Of a DNA stretch of 64,000 nucleotides, positions 33,166-43,022 are shown in pieces. Positions within the stretch are counted from its first letter, which is position 1. Every line of letters starts with the position of its first letter. The notes under the pieces were generated by a model that saw only the letters and a list, made by a program, of their open reading frames with translations, made no database searches and was not told the DNA's origin. The position numbers and the translations under genes were made by a program. Source of the DNA: Marinomonas rhizomae (lineage in GTDB: Bacteria; Pseudomonadota; Gammaproteobacteria; Pseudomonadales; Marinomonadaceae); the NCBI RefSeq assembly GCF_003315485.1, contig NZ_QNSE01000011.1, positions 1 to 64,000 of the forward strand. The letters are read 5' to 3'.

Positions 33166-35910
33166 TTAGTCGAGCATCCCCCGTAATACGTATTGTAAAA
33201 TCCCGCCATGTTTGTAGTAGTCCCACTCTTTGGGCGTATCTATTCGGACATCCGCACTAAAATGTATTGTGTGGCCTTCGCTATTCGTTGCCACAATGGT
33301 AACTTCATCGACTTTGTCGAGTAGCCCATTGATGTCAAATTGTTCTTGCCCTGTTAAGCCAAGAGATTCATAACTGTCACCGTCTTTGAATTGTAGGGGC
33401 AAGACCCCCATGCCGATTAAATTAGAGCGATGAATTCGCTCATAACTTTGTGCTATTACGGCTTTTACGCCCAGCAATAATGAGCCTTTAGCTGCCCAGT
33501 CACGTGACGAGCCGGTACCATACTCTTTGCCTGCAAGAATGACTAATGGTGTGTTGTTTTCTTGATAAGTCATTGCTGCATCGTAAATGCTGGCTAGGTT
33601 ATTGTCAGGTTGAGTACGAGTAACGCCGCCTTCGGTGCCTGGAGCAAGCAAGTTTTTAAGTCTTACATTGGCAAATGTACCTCGGACCATGACTTCATGG
33701 TTACCTCGACGAGAGCCGTAAGAATTGAACTGGTTTTTTTCTACGCCATGTTTTTGTAAATATAAACCGGCGGGTGAATCGGCTTTAATCGAGCCCGCAG
33801 GAGAAATATGGTCGGTAGTGACAGAATCTCCCAGTTTGGCTAAACAACGGGCTGCTTTGATCGTTGGAATGCCTGGAGGGTCGATGCTCATACCATCAAA
33901 AAAGGTGGCTTTCTTAATGTAGGTTGAGGCATCGTTCCAGTCGTAAAGTTTGCCATCAGGTATTTGAATTTGCTGCCAGTGACTGTCGCCTTCATATACG
34001 TTGGCGTAGCTTTTGGCAAACATATCTTTAGTAAGGGTTTCTTTAACCAAATCATTGACTTCTTGTACGCTGGGCCAAATGTCTTGCAAGTAAACATCTT
34101 TGCCATTGGTGTCCTGTGTTAGAGGCTCCTTGTAAATGTCTATATCGGTACGACCAGCAAGGGCGTAGGCGACAACGAGCGGTGGGGACGCCAAGAAATT
34201 CATTTTTACGTCTTGGTGAATACGCCCTTCGAAATTTCGGTTGCCTGATAAAATAGAGCTAACAATAAGTTTGTGTTTTTGGATGGCGTCGGCTATTTCA
34301 TTCGCTAATGGACCTGAGTTGCCAATACAAGTAGTGCAACCATAACCTACAAGGTCAAACCCAAGGCTTTTTAGATCATCCATTAAGTCTGCTTTTACCA
34401 AATAGTCTGTCACGACTTTAGAGCCAGGTGCCAATGAAGTTTTTACCCAAGGTTTAACATTAATACCTAGCTGGGCTGCTTTCTTAGCAACCAATCCCGC
34501 TGCTAGAATCACACTTGGGTTGGAAGTATTGGTGCAACTGGTAATGGCGGCAATAACACAGGCGCCATCATTCAGTTCAAACTCTTGGCCTTTAAAATTA
34601 ACGGTAGCGGCACCTTTAATTGGCGCTTCATCTACGGATTCATCGGGGTGGGTTACAGGTCCTTCGCTTTCTATCCGGGCTTGTTCTTCACTGCTTTTAT
34701 TTTCACGAGCTATGCGCTCATCTTGAAAGCCTTTTAGATGATGACGAATGGCATCGCCCGCTGTATCAAGGGGAATTCGGTCTTGTGGGCGTTTAGGGCC
34801 AGCAAGGCTTGGGACGACATCGCTTAATTTAAGTTCTAGTGTGTCGGTGTAATTGGCTTCAATACTATCATTGCGCCATAGGCCTTGGTGTTTTGCGTAG
34901 TCTTCAATCAGGTTAAGTTGCGTTTCATCGCGGTTTGTTAGGCGAAGATAGTTAATGGTTTCATCATCAATAGGGAATATGCCGCAGGTCGCGCCGTATT
35001 CTGGTGCCATATTGGCAATCGTCGCTCTGTCGGCAAGCGGTAAATCAGCAAGGCCATCACCGTAAAACTCAACAAATTTACCGACAACGCCGTGGCTACG
35101 GAGCATTTCGGTAAGGGTTAAAACGAGATCTGTTGCCGTTGTGCCTTCGGGTAGTCGCCCACTTAATTTAACACCGACAACTTGAGGGATCAGTAAGCTA
35201 ATAGGTTGGCCAAGCATAGCGGCTTCCGCTTCAATGCCGCCCACACCCCAACCAAGGATGCCTAAACCATTAATCATGGTGGTATGTGAATCGGTTCCCA
35301 CTAGCGTATCTGGGTAGGCGTATTTTTTGCCATTTCGATCTTTGTTAAATACTACACGAGCTAGATATTCTAAATTGACTTGGTGAACAATGCCGGTCGC
35401 TGGTGGCACGACTTTTAGGTTGTCAAAGGCTGTTTGTCCCCAGCGCAAAAATTCGTAGCGCTCTTGATTTCTTTCGTATTCCAGTTTGGTGTTTAAATCA
35501 AATGCATCGGCATTACCGTAACCATCGACTTGAACAGAGTGGTCAATAACCAATTCGGCAGGAGATAGAGGGTTTATTTTAGCTGGATCACCGCCCAATT
35601 TTTCCATTGCATCGCGCATTGCGGCTAGGTCAACAATGGCTGGTACGCCAGTAAAGTCCTGCATGACAACGCGAGCAGGAGTAAAAGCGACTTCGGATGC
35701 GGGCTTTGCTTGAGGATCCCAATTTAATAAGGCTTGGATGTCTTGTTCTTTGATATTTAGGCCATCTTCGTTACGAAGTAGATTCTCGAGCAATATTTTT
35801 AAGGAAAACGGCAGTTGTTTGGCTTTGTCACCAAGCTCTTTTAAGGAGTGAATATGAAATTGCTCACCGTTAACAGTGATCTGTTGTTGGGTGTCGAAAC
35901 TATTGTTCAT
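33166..35910 (-). CDS. acnA: Aconitate hydratase A
   Basis: A 914-residue aconitase of the AcnA/IRP type. The 4Fe-4S ligand cysteines are in AAITSCTNTSNPS and GYGCTTCIGNSG. The catalytic regions DTLVGTDSHTTMINGLGILG, GWGVGGIEAEA and the C-terminal swivel with EYGTGSSRDWAAKG are intact. It interconverts citrate and isocitrate in the TCA cycle. It is monocistronic and leftward, with no nearby metabolic partner, which is normal for acnA. Length matches the family. Confidence 0.95.
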   Translation of the reverse strand: MNNSFDTQQQITVNGEQFHIHSLKELGDKAKQLPFSLKILLENLLRNEDGLNIKEQDIQALLNWDPQAKPASEVAFTPARVVMQDFTGVPAIVDLAAMRDAMEKLGGDPAKINPLSPAELVIDHSVQVDGYGNADAFDLNTKLEYERNQERYEFLRWGQTAFDNLKVVPPATGIVHQVNLEYLARVVFNKDRNGKKYAYPDTLVGTDSHTTMINGLGILGWGVGGIEAEAAMLGQPISLLIPQVVGVKLSGRLPEGTTATDLVLTLTEMLRSHGVVGKFVEFYGDGLADLPLADRATIANMAPEYGATCGIFPIDDETINYLRLTNRDETQLNLIEDYAKHQGLWRNDSIEANYTDTLELKLSDVVPSLAGPKRPQDRIPLDTAGDAIRHHLKGFQDERIARENKSSEEQARIESEGPVTHPDESVDEAPIKGAATVNFKGQEFELNDGACVIAAITSCTNTSNPSVILAAGLVAKKAAQLGINVKPWVKTSLAPGSKVVTDYLVKADLMDDLKSLGFDLVGYGCTTCIGNSGPLANEIADAIQKHKLIVSSILSGNRNFEGRIHQDVKMNFLASPPLVVAYALAGRTDIDIYKEPLTQDTNGKDVYLQDIWPSVQEVNDLVKETLTKDMFAKSYANVYEGDSHWQQIQIPDGKLYDWNDASTYIKKATFFDGMSIDPPGIPTIKAARCLAKLGDSVTTDHISPAGSIKADSPAGLYLQKHGVEKNQFNSYGSRRGNHEVMVRGTFANVRLKNLLAPGTEGGVTRTQPDNNLASIYDAAMTYQENNTPLVILAGKEYGTGSSRDWAAKGSLLLGVKAVIAQSYERIHRSNLIGMGVLPLQFKDGDSYESLGLTGQEQFDINGLLDKVDEVTIVATNSEGHTIHFSADVRIDTPKEWDYYKHGGILQYVLRGMLD

Positions 35911-36329
35911 TTTTTTCCCCTTCGTCTATTAGGCAGATATCTTGAAAAAACCTCTAGGATGTGATGTGTTGGTTATAGAGTGTAGCAGTACTTTTTCGCT
36001 TAGACGACAGCATGAGTTTGGTGTTCCATAACTTATCGGCTGTAAGGCTGAGTATGGGCAGGACAGCAGGGAAAAGAGTCTTAATATTTTCGCAATTACT
36101 TATTAAAGGCGAATCAAAAGCACTGTATTGATAGGGGGTGCAGGTGATGAAAATAGGCTCGATATAACGAGTACTTATCAATATAAACAGGCATTCGAAA
36201 AAGCATAGAGTCAGTAAATGAGGTTTTAAAGCGTATTTGGGTTCTTATCTATGGGTTTAGGTTGTTAAATTTAAGTCGATTCGTTACGGTTTTGTCAGAG
36301 TGTTTCTTAGGTTAATGATAGGAGTAAAA
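35911..36329. other. Intergenic region upstream of acnA
   Basis: 419 bp between acnA (leftward) and the YrhK-like gene (rightward). Short frames here have no protein-like features. It presumably holds the acnA promoter, but I see no clear box or operator. Confidence 0.4.
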
Positions 36330-36596
36330 GTGATAAAAGCGAATGGTAGAGAGCTAGACATAGATATTGGTAACCAACACATTGTTGTTCAACGTCGATA
36401 CGAAGCACTTGGTGCTTTCAATGACCTGATGATTGCCATTTGGTTTTTGATAGGAAGTTTCTTTTTTCTTAATGATTCGCTGGTAGAAAGTGGCACTTGG
36501 TTATTTGTCGTTGGTAGTGCGCAACTTATCATTAAGCCCATTATTAAGTTAATAAGCTTGGTTCATGTAGGGGCTCTACATAAAGTGGCTGCATAG
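36330..36596 (+). CDS. YrhK-domain membrane protein
   Basis: A small protein of about 88 residues with two hydrophobic helices. IVVQRRYEALGAFNDLMIAI WFLIGS, then GTWLFVVGSAQLIIKPIIKL, is the YrhK domain pattern. The start is taken as the GTG at 36330 because AGGAGT lies 5 bp before it; the longer frame has no such site. Function of the family is unknown. Confidence 0.75.
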   Translation: MIKANGRELDIDIGNQHIVVQRRYEALGAFNDLMIAIWFLIGSFFFLNDSLVESGTWLFVVGSAQLIIKPIIKLISLVHVGALHKVAA

Positions 36597-36684
36597 TTGT
36601 TCCCTTGTGGTGTTTATAATTTCTGTACTGAGTAAGGTAAGGCTCCCAGTTTTTCCCTTCCTAAGAGCCTTATTAAAGTACCTA

Positions 36685-38445
36685 TTAAATCGAAAAAGCA
36701 AAAATTAACATTAGTCCTGCTGACAGATAAAAGGCACGTTTTAGTATTTTAAAAGGTGCGATTAATGACATTGAAATGCAGTAAAGTGCGAGTGCGATTT
36801 TTAATCCACTAGCGATAGCGAGCAAAGGGCTGGTACCTAACTCGATCAATGAAGGGTTGGCGATCATCGCCAGCGGAATTAAATATAAGCCAATCCCTAA
36901 CATCATAGCGACGCCTGCTACTTTCAGCCAGTTTTCCTTCACCATGCCTGCAGCAATAAAGACGCTACCACATACTGGTGGTGTGATAGTTGATAATAGT
37001 GCGAACCAAAATACGAATAAATGTGCCTGTATAAGAGATAGGCCTAATTGGGCTAAAGCCGGGCCCGCAACTGAAATGCAGATTACATAAGCCGCCGTCG
37101 TCGGCACTTCCATCCCTAAGATTAAGCAAGCAATAGCGGTCAAGATAATTGCTGGCCAGAGCATCCCTGATGCCCCTGAAATAATGAGAGAGGTGATTTT
37201 TACGCCTAGCCCCGTAATAGATAGCACGCCAACAACGATAGAGGCACATAAAATAATGGCGGCTATCATTGCTATTTGTTTGCCTGCATTAACGCCAACG
37301 TCTTCTAAACGTTCAAAAATCTGCTTTTTATTTGATACTCCTTTTGAGTTAAAGAAGAGCAAAATCGCCGCGCCAAATATTGCAATACTGGCTGCGAATT
37401 GTGGTGTAAAAGCAGGCCCAAACATTCCCCATAGTAAAATCGTGAATGGGATCATGAAGAAGCTGCAGGTAATCAGTAATTGTCGTCGACTTGGTTGCTG
37501 GTCTTTGTTGACGGCTTTTAGGTCATAACGCAGAGCAAAGGCATCAATACCAATCCACACGGCCCAAAAGTATAAAATAGCGGGTAGGATGGCGGCCATC
37601 ATGATACTTTGGTAAGGAATACCCGTAAGTTCAACCATAACAAAGGCGCCAGCCCCCATTAAAGGCGGCATGATTTGCCCACCAGAAGAGGCAACGGCTT
37701 CGGTCGCTCCTGCAAGTGATTTTGGATAGCCTTGTTTAGTCATAGCGGGTAGCGTGATCGCGCCGGTGGATGCTACATTGGCTGACGCTGAACCAGAAAT
37801 AGAGCCAAACAATGCAGAGGAAATAACCGATACTTTTGCTGCACCGCCACGAAGTCTTCCTGCCGCAGCCATTGCTAGATTCATAAAGCCTTGTCCCGCT
37901 TCGCCTGCGTTTAATACGGCTCCAAAGATAACAAAAATAGCGACAATGCTGACAGAAACCCCTGTGAGTTTGCCCCAAATCCCGCCTTCAGCAATGGTTA
38001 AAGTTCCTAAAAAACTGCCGATTGGCGTACCTGGGTGACCGAATTCACCGGGAATGTATTGTCCAAATAATCCATAACAAAGTGCGATAGCGGCGACTAA
38101 AGGCAGTGGCCAGCCGATACAGCGTCGAGCCATTTCTAAAACACTAAGAAGTAAAATGCCAGCGATCCAGAGTTGGTATCTTTCACTGATGTAGCCGTAC
38201 TGATCAACTAGAATATCTGCGTTGTAGGCAACCCAACATGTTGCCATTAAACCTAATACTGTAAATAGATAGCCTGAATAGCGTTGTAAGGGTGTGTTGC
38301 TGAGGAAAATAAACGCCCAAGGCAGCGCCAGCGCCATATGAAGTGGTCGACTGACTAAATTCGGTACCAAGCCTGAAAAAATCAGGGTTAAATGAAAGAG
38401 GATACTGATGAAGCCAAAACTGGCCCAAAAATATTTACTAGGCAT
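36685..38445 (-). CDS. TRAP transporter fused permease (TAXI type)
   Basis: A 586-residue protein with DctQ-like and DctM-like parts fused, as in TAXI-TRAP systems. The first roughly 130 residues hold four helices; then VSIVAIFVIFGAVLNAGEAGQG, GSISGSASANVASTGAITLP and GGQIMPPLMGAGAFVM are DctM-like signatures. It works with the TAXI receptor encoded upstream in the same direction. A hairpin between the two genes may tune the permease level. Substrate unknown (glutamate, and other organic acids, are known for the type). Confidence 0.9.
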   Translation of the reverse strand: MPSKYFWASFGFISILFHLTLIFSGLVPNLVSRPLHMALALPWAFIFLSNTPLQRYSGYLFTVLGLMATCWVAYNADILVDQYGYISERYQLWIAGILLLSVLEMARRCIGWPLPLVAAIALCYGLFGQYIPGEFGHPGTPIGSFLGTLTIAEGGIWGKLTGVSVSIVAIFVIFGAVLNAGEAGQGFMNLAMAAAGRLRGGAAKVSVISSALFGSISGSASANVASTGAITLPAMTKQGYPKSLAGATEAVASSGGQIMPPLMGAGAFVMVELTGIPYQSIMMAAILPAILYFWAVWIGIDAFALRYDLKAVNKDQQPSRRQLLITCSFFMIPFTILLWGMFGPAFTPQFAASIAIFGAAILLFFNSKGVSNKKQIFERLEDVGVNAGKQIAMIAAIILCASIVVGVLSITGLGVKITSLIISGASGMLWPAIILTAIACLILGMEVPTTAAYVICISVAGPALAQLGLSLIQAHLFVFWFALLSTITPPVCGSVFIAAGMVKENWLKVAGVAMMLGIGLYLIPLAMIANPSLIELGTSPLLAIASGLKIALALYCISMSLIAPFKILKRAFYLSAGLMLIFAFSI

Positions 38446-38493
38446 AAAAATTCGGCCTGTGTCAGAAAGTAGATGAGTGTCTTATAATAAATA

Positions 38494-38524
38494 AGCAAAA
38501 CCTACCTATTAAGTGAGTTTTGCT
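38494..38524 (-). terminator. Hairpin between TAXI receptor and permease genes
   Basis: AGCAAAAC (38494-38501) and GTTTTGCT (38517-38524), 8-bp stem with a 15-nt loop, then TATT on the minus strand. A partial terminator that lowers permease relative to receptor expression is usual for such operons. Confidence 0.55.
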
Positions 38525-38590
38525 TTTTAGTCATGAGTATCTATATGTAACGACGGTTTTATTGTTTCGTAAACTCATTAAATATGTTGT

Positions 38591-39544
38591 TTATTGTTGC
38601 TGTTCGTTTAAAGAAATACCGATTTCACGGTAATACTTTGCTGCACCTGGGTGAATTTTACCATCGATGTTGCTAAGCATGTCAGTCGTAACGCCTTTCC
38701 ACCATGGTGATGAATCGGACATGTTTTTCTTTTGATCCCAAAATGCTTTGGTTAAAGTGTATGCCGTTGCATCATCCATTGCTTTACTGGTGTAAACAAC
38801 AACTGGTAATGACGTTGTGTTGATATCGGTATTTTGTCCAGCATACGTGCCTGCAGGAATGATCAGTTTTGTGCGTTTCGTTTGTGCTATTTGATCATCG
38901 CTGAAGGATAATATTTTCACTTTGGTTCCAGCGGATGCTTCTATTACGTTTGGTGCTGGAAAAGATCCAGAGGTAACAAAACCATCAATTTGACCATTTT
39001 TTAGGGCTGGCACAGCATTGGACAATTCTACTTGGGCGAGGTCTATTTTATTTTCTAAGCCAAATAGTTTGATGTATTTGGCGCCTTCATTTGCTCCGAA
39101 AGTACCTTTGCCTAACAATATTTTTTTATCGGCCATATCTGCAAAATTATTAATTGCGCTTTTATCGGATACAACAAAATGCATTGCTAAAGAAGGAATA
39201 GGGAATAGCGCCCGAATGTCATTAAATTTAGGGTTGCTTTTGTTTTTGAACATTGCTTTGCCGTTTTGCGCTAAATTAACTAGCGCTGGTGGCGTTGTAA
39301 ATACATAATTAGCACCTCGAAAAGCAGTTTCCATCACGTTTTGTACTGAGCCTTGGCTTTCTTCAACTGTGACTATAAGGTTACTGTCGGTGTCTTTTTT
39401 TACTGCCTGAGCAATTTCTACCGCCATTTGATAATAAGAAGAGCTAGTCTTAGCGGATTTAAAAGTGAGTTGAGTTTGGCCGAAGCTCAGTTGTGTCACC
39501 GCTAAACCAATGGCTGTGCCGATAACTGCTTTATAAAATTTCAT
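38591..39544 (-). CDS. TAXI family TRAP substrate-binding receptor
   Basis: A 317-residue periplasmic protein. The signal peptide (IGTAIGLAVTQLSFGQ) is followed by LTFKSAKTSSSYYQMAVEIAQ, VEESQGSVQNVMETAF, LLGKGTFGANEGAKYIKLFG and QIDGFVTSGSFPAPNVIEA, the order seen in TAXI receptors. It delivers the ligand to the fused permease encoded downstream. The two genes form a leftward operon. Confidence 0.9.
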   Translation of the reverse strand: MKFYKAVIGTAIGLAVTQLSFGQTQLTFKSAKTSSSYYQMAVEIAQAVKKDTDSNLIVTVEESQGSVQNVMETAFRGANYVFTTPPALVNLAQNGKAMFKNKSNPKFNDIRALFPIPSLAMHFVVSDKSAINNFADMADKKILLGKGTFGANEGAKYIKLFGLENKIDLAQVELSNAVPALKNGQIDGFVTSGSFPAPNVIEASAGTKVKILSFSDDQIAQTKRTKLIIPAGTYAGQNTDINTTSLPVVVYTSKAMDDATAYTLTKAFWDQKKNMSDSSPWWKGVTTDMLSNIDGKIHPGAAKYYREIGISLNEQQQ

Positions 39545-39782
39545 CTAGGCTAGTCTCTTTTTTTAGTTATTTATTTGAATTGGTGAGGCAAAGATTATAG
39601 CGAATCCTTTTTTGATTAAGAAGCCCAAAAGGCGGTCAGTGATCGGAGGCGATAAATGATTTTCAACGTAAGTCATTTAAAGTGTAAGTCACTTAAATTG
39701 AAGCGTATTTTCTAGTGTTGTATATGGTTGAGTTTTCATGCCATTTTAAGGCGTTCTCTTACGGTTAGGAATTGATATCAAG

Positions 39783-41246
39783 TTGAATAACAAAGAAGTG
39801 AATAGTGAGTCCAATCAAACTGCTTGGACTGTCTGTCCCGCGTGCCAGGGGCGCGGTAAAAGAAGCCGCAGGCTGCGCAAAAAAGTGCGTTTGCTCTATT
39901 TAAAAGAATTGAGTGAATTTGAACGATTGAAGAACGAAGGTCCAGCCCCAGTACGTCCTAAGGGGCATCTTGAGTCTTGTTCAGCGTGTGCTGGCTCGGG
40001 GTTGCTTGCCTCCGCCAGTTTTCCTGAACCTGATACTGAAAAGTACCCTAATGTTGCCATTATTGGTGGTGGTATTGGCGGCGTTGCTTTGGCCGTTGCT
40101 TGTTTGCATCGTGGTATTCCTTTTACACTTTATGAGCGAGACCTCGGTTTTAATGCTCGCTCACAAGGTTATGGCTTGACCCTACAGCAAGCGAGTAAAG
40201 CAATTGAAGGTTTTGGGATTTTCTCGTTAGAAAAAGGCGTTGTTTCAACACGACATGTGGTTCATACCACAGAAGGAAAAATTGTTGGGGAATGGGGAAT
40301 GAGAAAGTGGATGCAGTCTGATACGAGCTCTTCCCCTAAGCGAACCAATATCCACATTGCGCGTCAGTCTTTGCGTTCCGCCTTGATTGAACAATTAGGC
40401 GGACATGATGTTGTAAAATGGGGGCATCAATTAGTTGGCCTAAAAGAGGGCGATGATGTTGACCTCAGTTTTTTGGTCGATGGCGAGTTACAGCACATCA
40501 AGGCCGATTTAGTTGTTGGTGCGGATGGTATTCGCAGTACAGTGCGCCGTTTACAGATTGGGGAGGAGACTACACCATTGCGTTATCTTGGTTGTATTGC
40601 GATTTTGGGGATTTGTCCCTTGGCTGATCTAGATGGCTTTGACAACGATTTGTTAGATTCAGCAACGGTATTCCAAACAGCTAATGGCAATGAGCGTATT
40701 TATATTATGCCTTATGATGCGAACTCTGTTATGTGGCAGCTTAGTTTTCCAATGGCTGAATGTGATGCGAAAGCCTTGAGTGCTCAAGGTGTTAAGGCTT
40801 TAAAAGAGGAAGCTTGTCGTCGAACTCAATGGCATGATCCTATACCACAGATTTTAGCTGCCACTCAGGCTGCTCAAGTATCCGGCTATCCTGTTTATGA
40901 TAGAGAGCTACTTACGCCAGCGTTATTAGAAAAAAGTGATAAAGTAACCTTGATTGGCGATGCCGCTCATCCGATGAGCCCATTTAAGGGGCAGGGTGCT
41001 AACCAAGCTTTGTTGGATGCGCTGGCATTGGCTCGCGAGATCTCTAAAGGTTGCTGGTCAAAATCCCAATGGCGCAAAGCGGGTATTCGCGTAAGTGTAC
41101 TCAGCGAGTTTGAAGCTGAGATGTTAGAACGCAGTGCGATTAAAGTAGAAGGCTCGGCCGAGGCCGCTGAGTTCTTACATTCTGATATTGTGCTTTATGA
41201 AGGTGATGAGCCGAGAGGTCGAGCCTTAAAGAGAGAAGATAGTTAG
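39783..41246 (+). CDS. FAD-dependent monooxygenase with N-terminal DnaJ-like zinc finger
   Basis: A 487-residue fusion. Residues 1-80 have two CxxCxGxG knuckles, CPACQGRGKRSR (about 18) and CSACAGSGLL (about 63), separated by a basic helical stretch, as in DnaJ-type zinc fingers. From about residue 90 a class A flavin monooxygenase follows: VAIIGGGIGGVALAVACLHRG, DLVVGADGIRSTVRRLQ and VTLIGDAAHPMSPFKGQGANQALLD, all intact. The TTG at 39783 is the best start I see; an AGGA lies 12 bp before, so it is uncertain. Substrate unknown; class A enzymes commonly hydroxylate phenols. It is monocistronic. Confidence 0.8.
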   Translation: MNNKEVNSESNQTAWTVCPACQGRGKRSRRLRKKVRLLYLKELSEFERLKNEGPAPVRPKGHLESCSACAGSGLLASASFPEPDTEKYPNVAIIGGGIGGVALAVACLHRGIPFTLYERDLGFNARSQGYGLTLQQASKAIEGFGIFSLEKGVVSTRHVVHTTEGKIVGEWGMRKWMQSDTSSSPKRTNIHIARQSLRSALIEQLGGHDVVKWGHQLVGLKEGDDVDLSFLVDGELQHIKADLVVGADGIRSTVRRLQIGEETTPLRYLGCIAILGICPLADLDGFDNDLLDSATVFQTANGNERIYIMPYDANSVMWQLSFPMAECDAKALSAQGVKALKEEACRRTQWHDPIPQILAATQAAQVSGYPVYDRELLTPALLEKSDKVTLIGDAAHPMSPFKGQGANQALLDALALAREISKGCWSKSQWRKAGIRVSVLSEFEAEMLERSAIKVEGSAEAAEFLHSDIVLYEGDEPRGRALKREDS

Positions 41247-41271
41247 GAAGAGTGGCTCGTTTGCACCTTCC

Positions 41272-42822
41272 CTAGCTATGAAGAATAGAGCAATTTCTAC
41301 CTTGACGCTTTGCTTGATACAAAGCGATATCCGCTTTTTTGAGTGTTATTTTGATTGTATCGTTGCTATTACTATCCCAGTATGAAATGCCTAATGAAAC
41401 TGTGATGTTACCAGCTATAGGCATATTATATTGGGCAATTTTTACACGTAATTTCTCTGCAAAAAAATGTGCGTCAGCTTGTTTAGTAGAGGGCAATAGG
41501 ATGAGGAATTCCTCTCCGCCATTACGAAAAGCGATGTAATTTTCGTTGCAGTTCTCTTTCATCAATAAGCTTAAATGCTTTAAAACTTCATCGCCTACAT
41601 CATGACCATAAAGATCATTGACTACTTTGAAGTGGTCAATGTCCACCGCAATAACAGCAAAGCTTTGTTTTAATTCTCGCCATTGCTCTAATAGTTGATC
41701 TAAGCTGCGACGATTATACAAACCCGTCAAAGGGTCTGTATTCGTGTCTTTATTTAACTGATTGATTTTATGTTTCAAAGTGCCTAAACCGCTAAGTATT
41801 GCTCGCTTAAGCTCATGAACCTCAAAATACCAAGACTTAATATTTAAGATGTTTTGTTCTGCGTCATTTTGATACATGTGATTAGCCTGACTAGCTAATG
41901 CTTTTAGCGGCTTAGTAATGTATCGGCTTGCAATTAAAACAATGGTTAGTATTAAAAATAACAAGGGCAAGCTTTTCAGAACAACTTCGGTTAACTGTAC
42001 ATCAAGTTCAGCCATAACATTTTCGAGAGGGCGTTGTGCCACGACTCCCCATCCTGATCGTTTTATATAGGCAAAACCGGCTAACATGGGAATGCCCAGA
42101 GAATTAACAACCTTATCGCTTCCTGACGTGCCAATAATGACAGAATCTATCACATGATTACCTTCAATCTGCTCACCGATCCGCTTCTTGTTGATGTGAT
42201 AAATTAATTCTTTGTTTTGATCTACAACGTAGATATATGAACCGTCAATGTATGAATGTTGGCTGAGAAGTTTAAAAAATACATTGTTTTGGTGTAGATA
42301 AATGCTGCCAGTAATAAAGCCAAGATACTTTTCGTTCATGCCGAAAATAGGATGAGATATGCTCATTAAGTAGCTACCTGTAGGTGCTACCATTGGGTTC
42401 GAGACTAATGGTTTTCTTGCATTGAAGGGGTTTCTGTTATTTTCTGGTAGTAATAAGCCTTTTATAGGAATTGTTTTTGGAAAAACGGTAGTGATAATTG
42501 CTTTTGAATTAATAATGGAAACAGAGTTAAAGAAGCTTGATTGCTGGTATAGTCTTTCAGTTTCCGATTCGCGTAGCGACTCATTATCAAAATCTGTTGA
42601 TAGGATTTTTGCACTGTAAGCTAATTGCTTTTGCGCATTTTGTAAAAAATTGTTGGTGGTTTCGGCCAGCTTCGCAGCGTAAACGCGATTGGCTTCAAGC
42701 GTTGAATCGATTAATAATTGCTTTTGGACTTGGTAAGTTACGTAGTAGCTATTGGCAAAAGTAAGTAACACAGCAGCAGTGGTCAGCAGTAAAAAAAGTC
42801 TTTGTAAGTCTAAACGGAACAA
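41272..42822 (-). CDS. Membrane diguanylate cyclase with Cache sensor domain
   Basis: A 516-residue protein. Two transmembrane helices (about 7-25 and 280-300) bracket a periplasmic dCache_1-like domain (TGSYLMSISHPIFGMNEKYLG). A linker is followed by a GGDEF domain with DPLTGLYNRRSLD and FRNGGEEFLILL, so the active site is intact. No RxxD inhibitory site is seen at the expected position (NENY instead). It should make c-di-GMP in response to an external ligand. It is convergent with the zinc-finger monooxygenase. Confidence 0.88.
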   Translation of the reverse strand: MFRLDLQRLFLLLTTAAVLLTFANSYYVTYQVQKQLLIDSTLEANRVYAAKLAETTNNFLQNAQKQLAYSAKILSTDFDNESLRESETERLYQQSSFFNSVSIINSKAIITTVFPKTIPIKGLLLPENNRNPFNARKPLVSNPMVAPTGSYLMSISHPIFGMNEKYLGFITGSIYLHQNNVFFKLLSQHSYIDGSYIYVVDQNKELIYHINKKRIGEQIEGNHVIDSVIIGTSGSDKVVNSLGIPMLAGFAYIKRSGWGVVAQRPLENVMAELDVQLTEVVLKSLPLLFLILTIVLIASRYITKPLKALASQANHMYQNDAEQNILNIKSWYFEVHELKRAILSGLGTLKHKINQLNKDTNTDPLTGLYNRRSLDQLLEQWRELKQSFAVIAVDIDHFKVVNDLYGHDVGDEVLKHLSLLMKENCNENYIAFRNGGEEFLILLPSTKQADAHFFAEKLRVKIAQYNMPIAGNITVSLGISYWDSNSNDTIKITLKKADIALYQAKRQGRNCSILHS

Positions 42823-43022
42823 CCCTTATCCCCTGTGCTAAGCCTGATATCATGTGTTGGTCTAGATATGCGCTTTTATTGTTTTAAATATGTTTAATAA
42901 GTTGCCATTATAGCGAAAGCTCGGCTTTATTAGCAGTAAAAAATCATTGTCTACAGAATAGGGTAGAATCATGCTCTTATTAGCCGATTAAGCTCATTAT
43001 TATCAAAGGCCCTAACTATATT

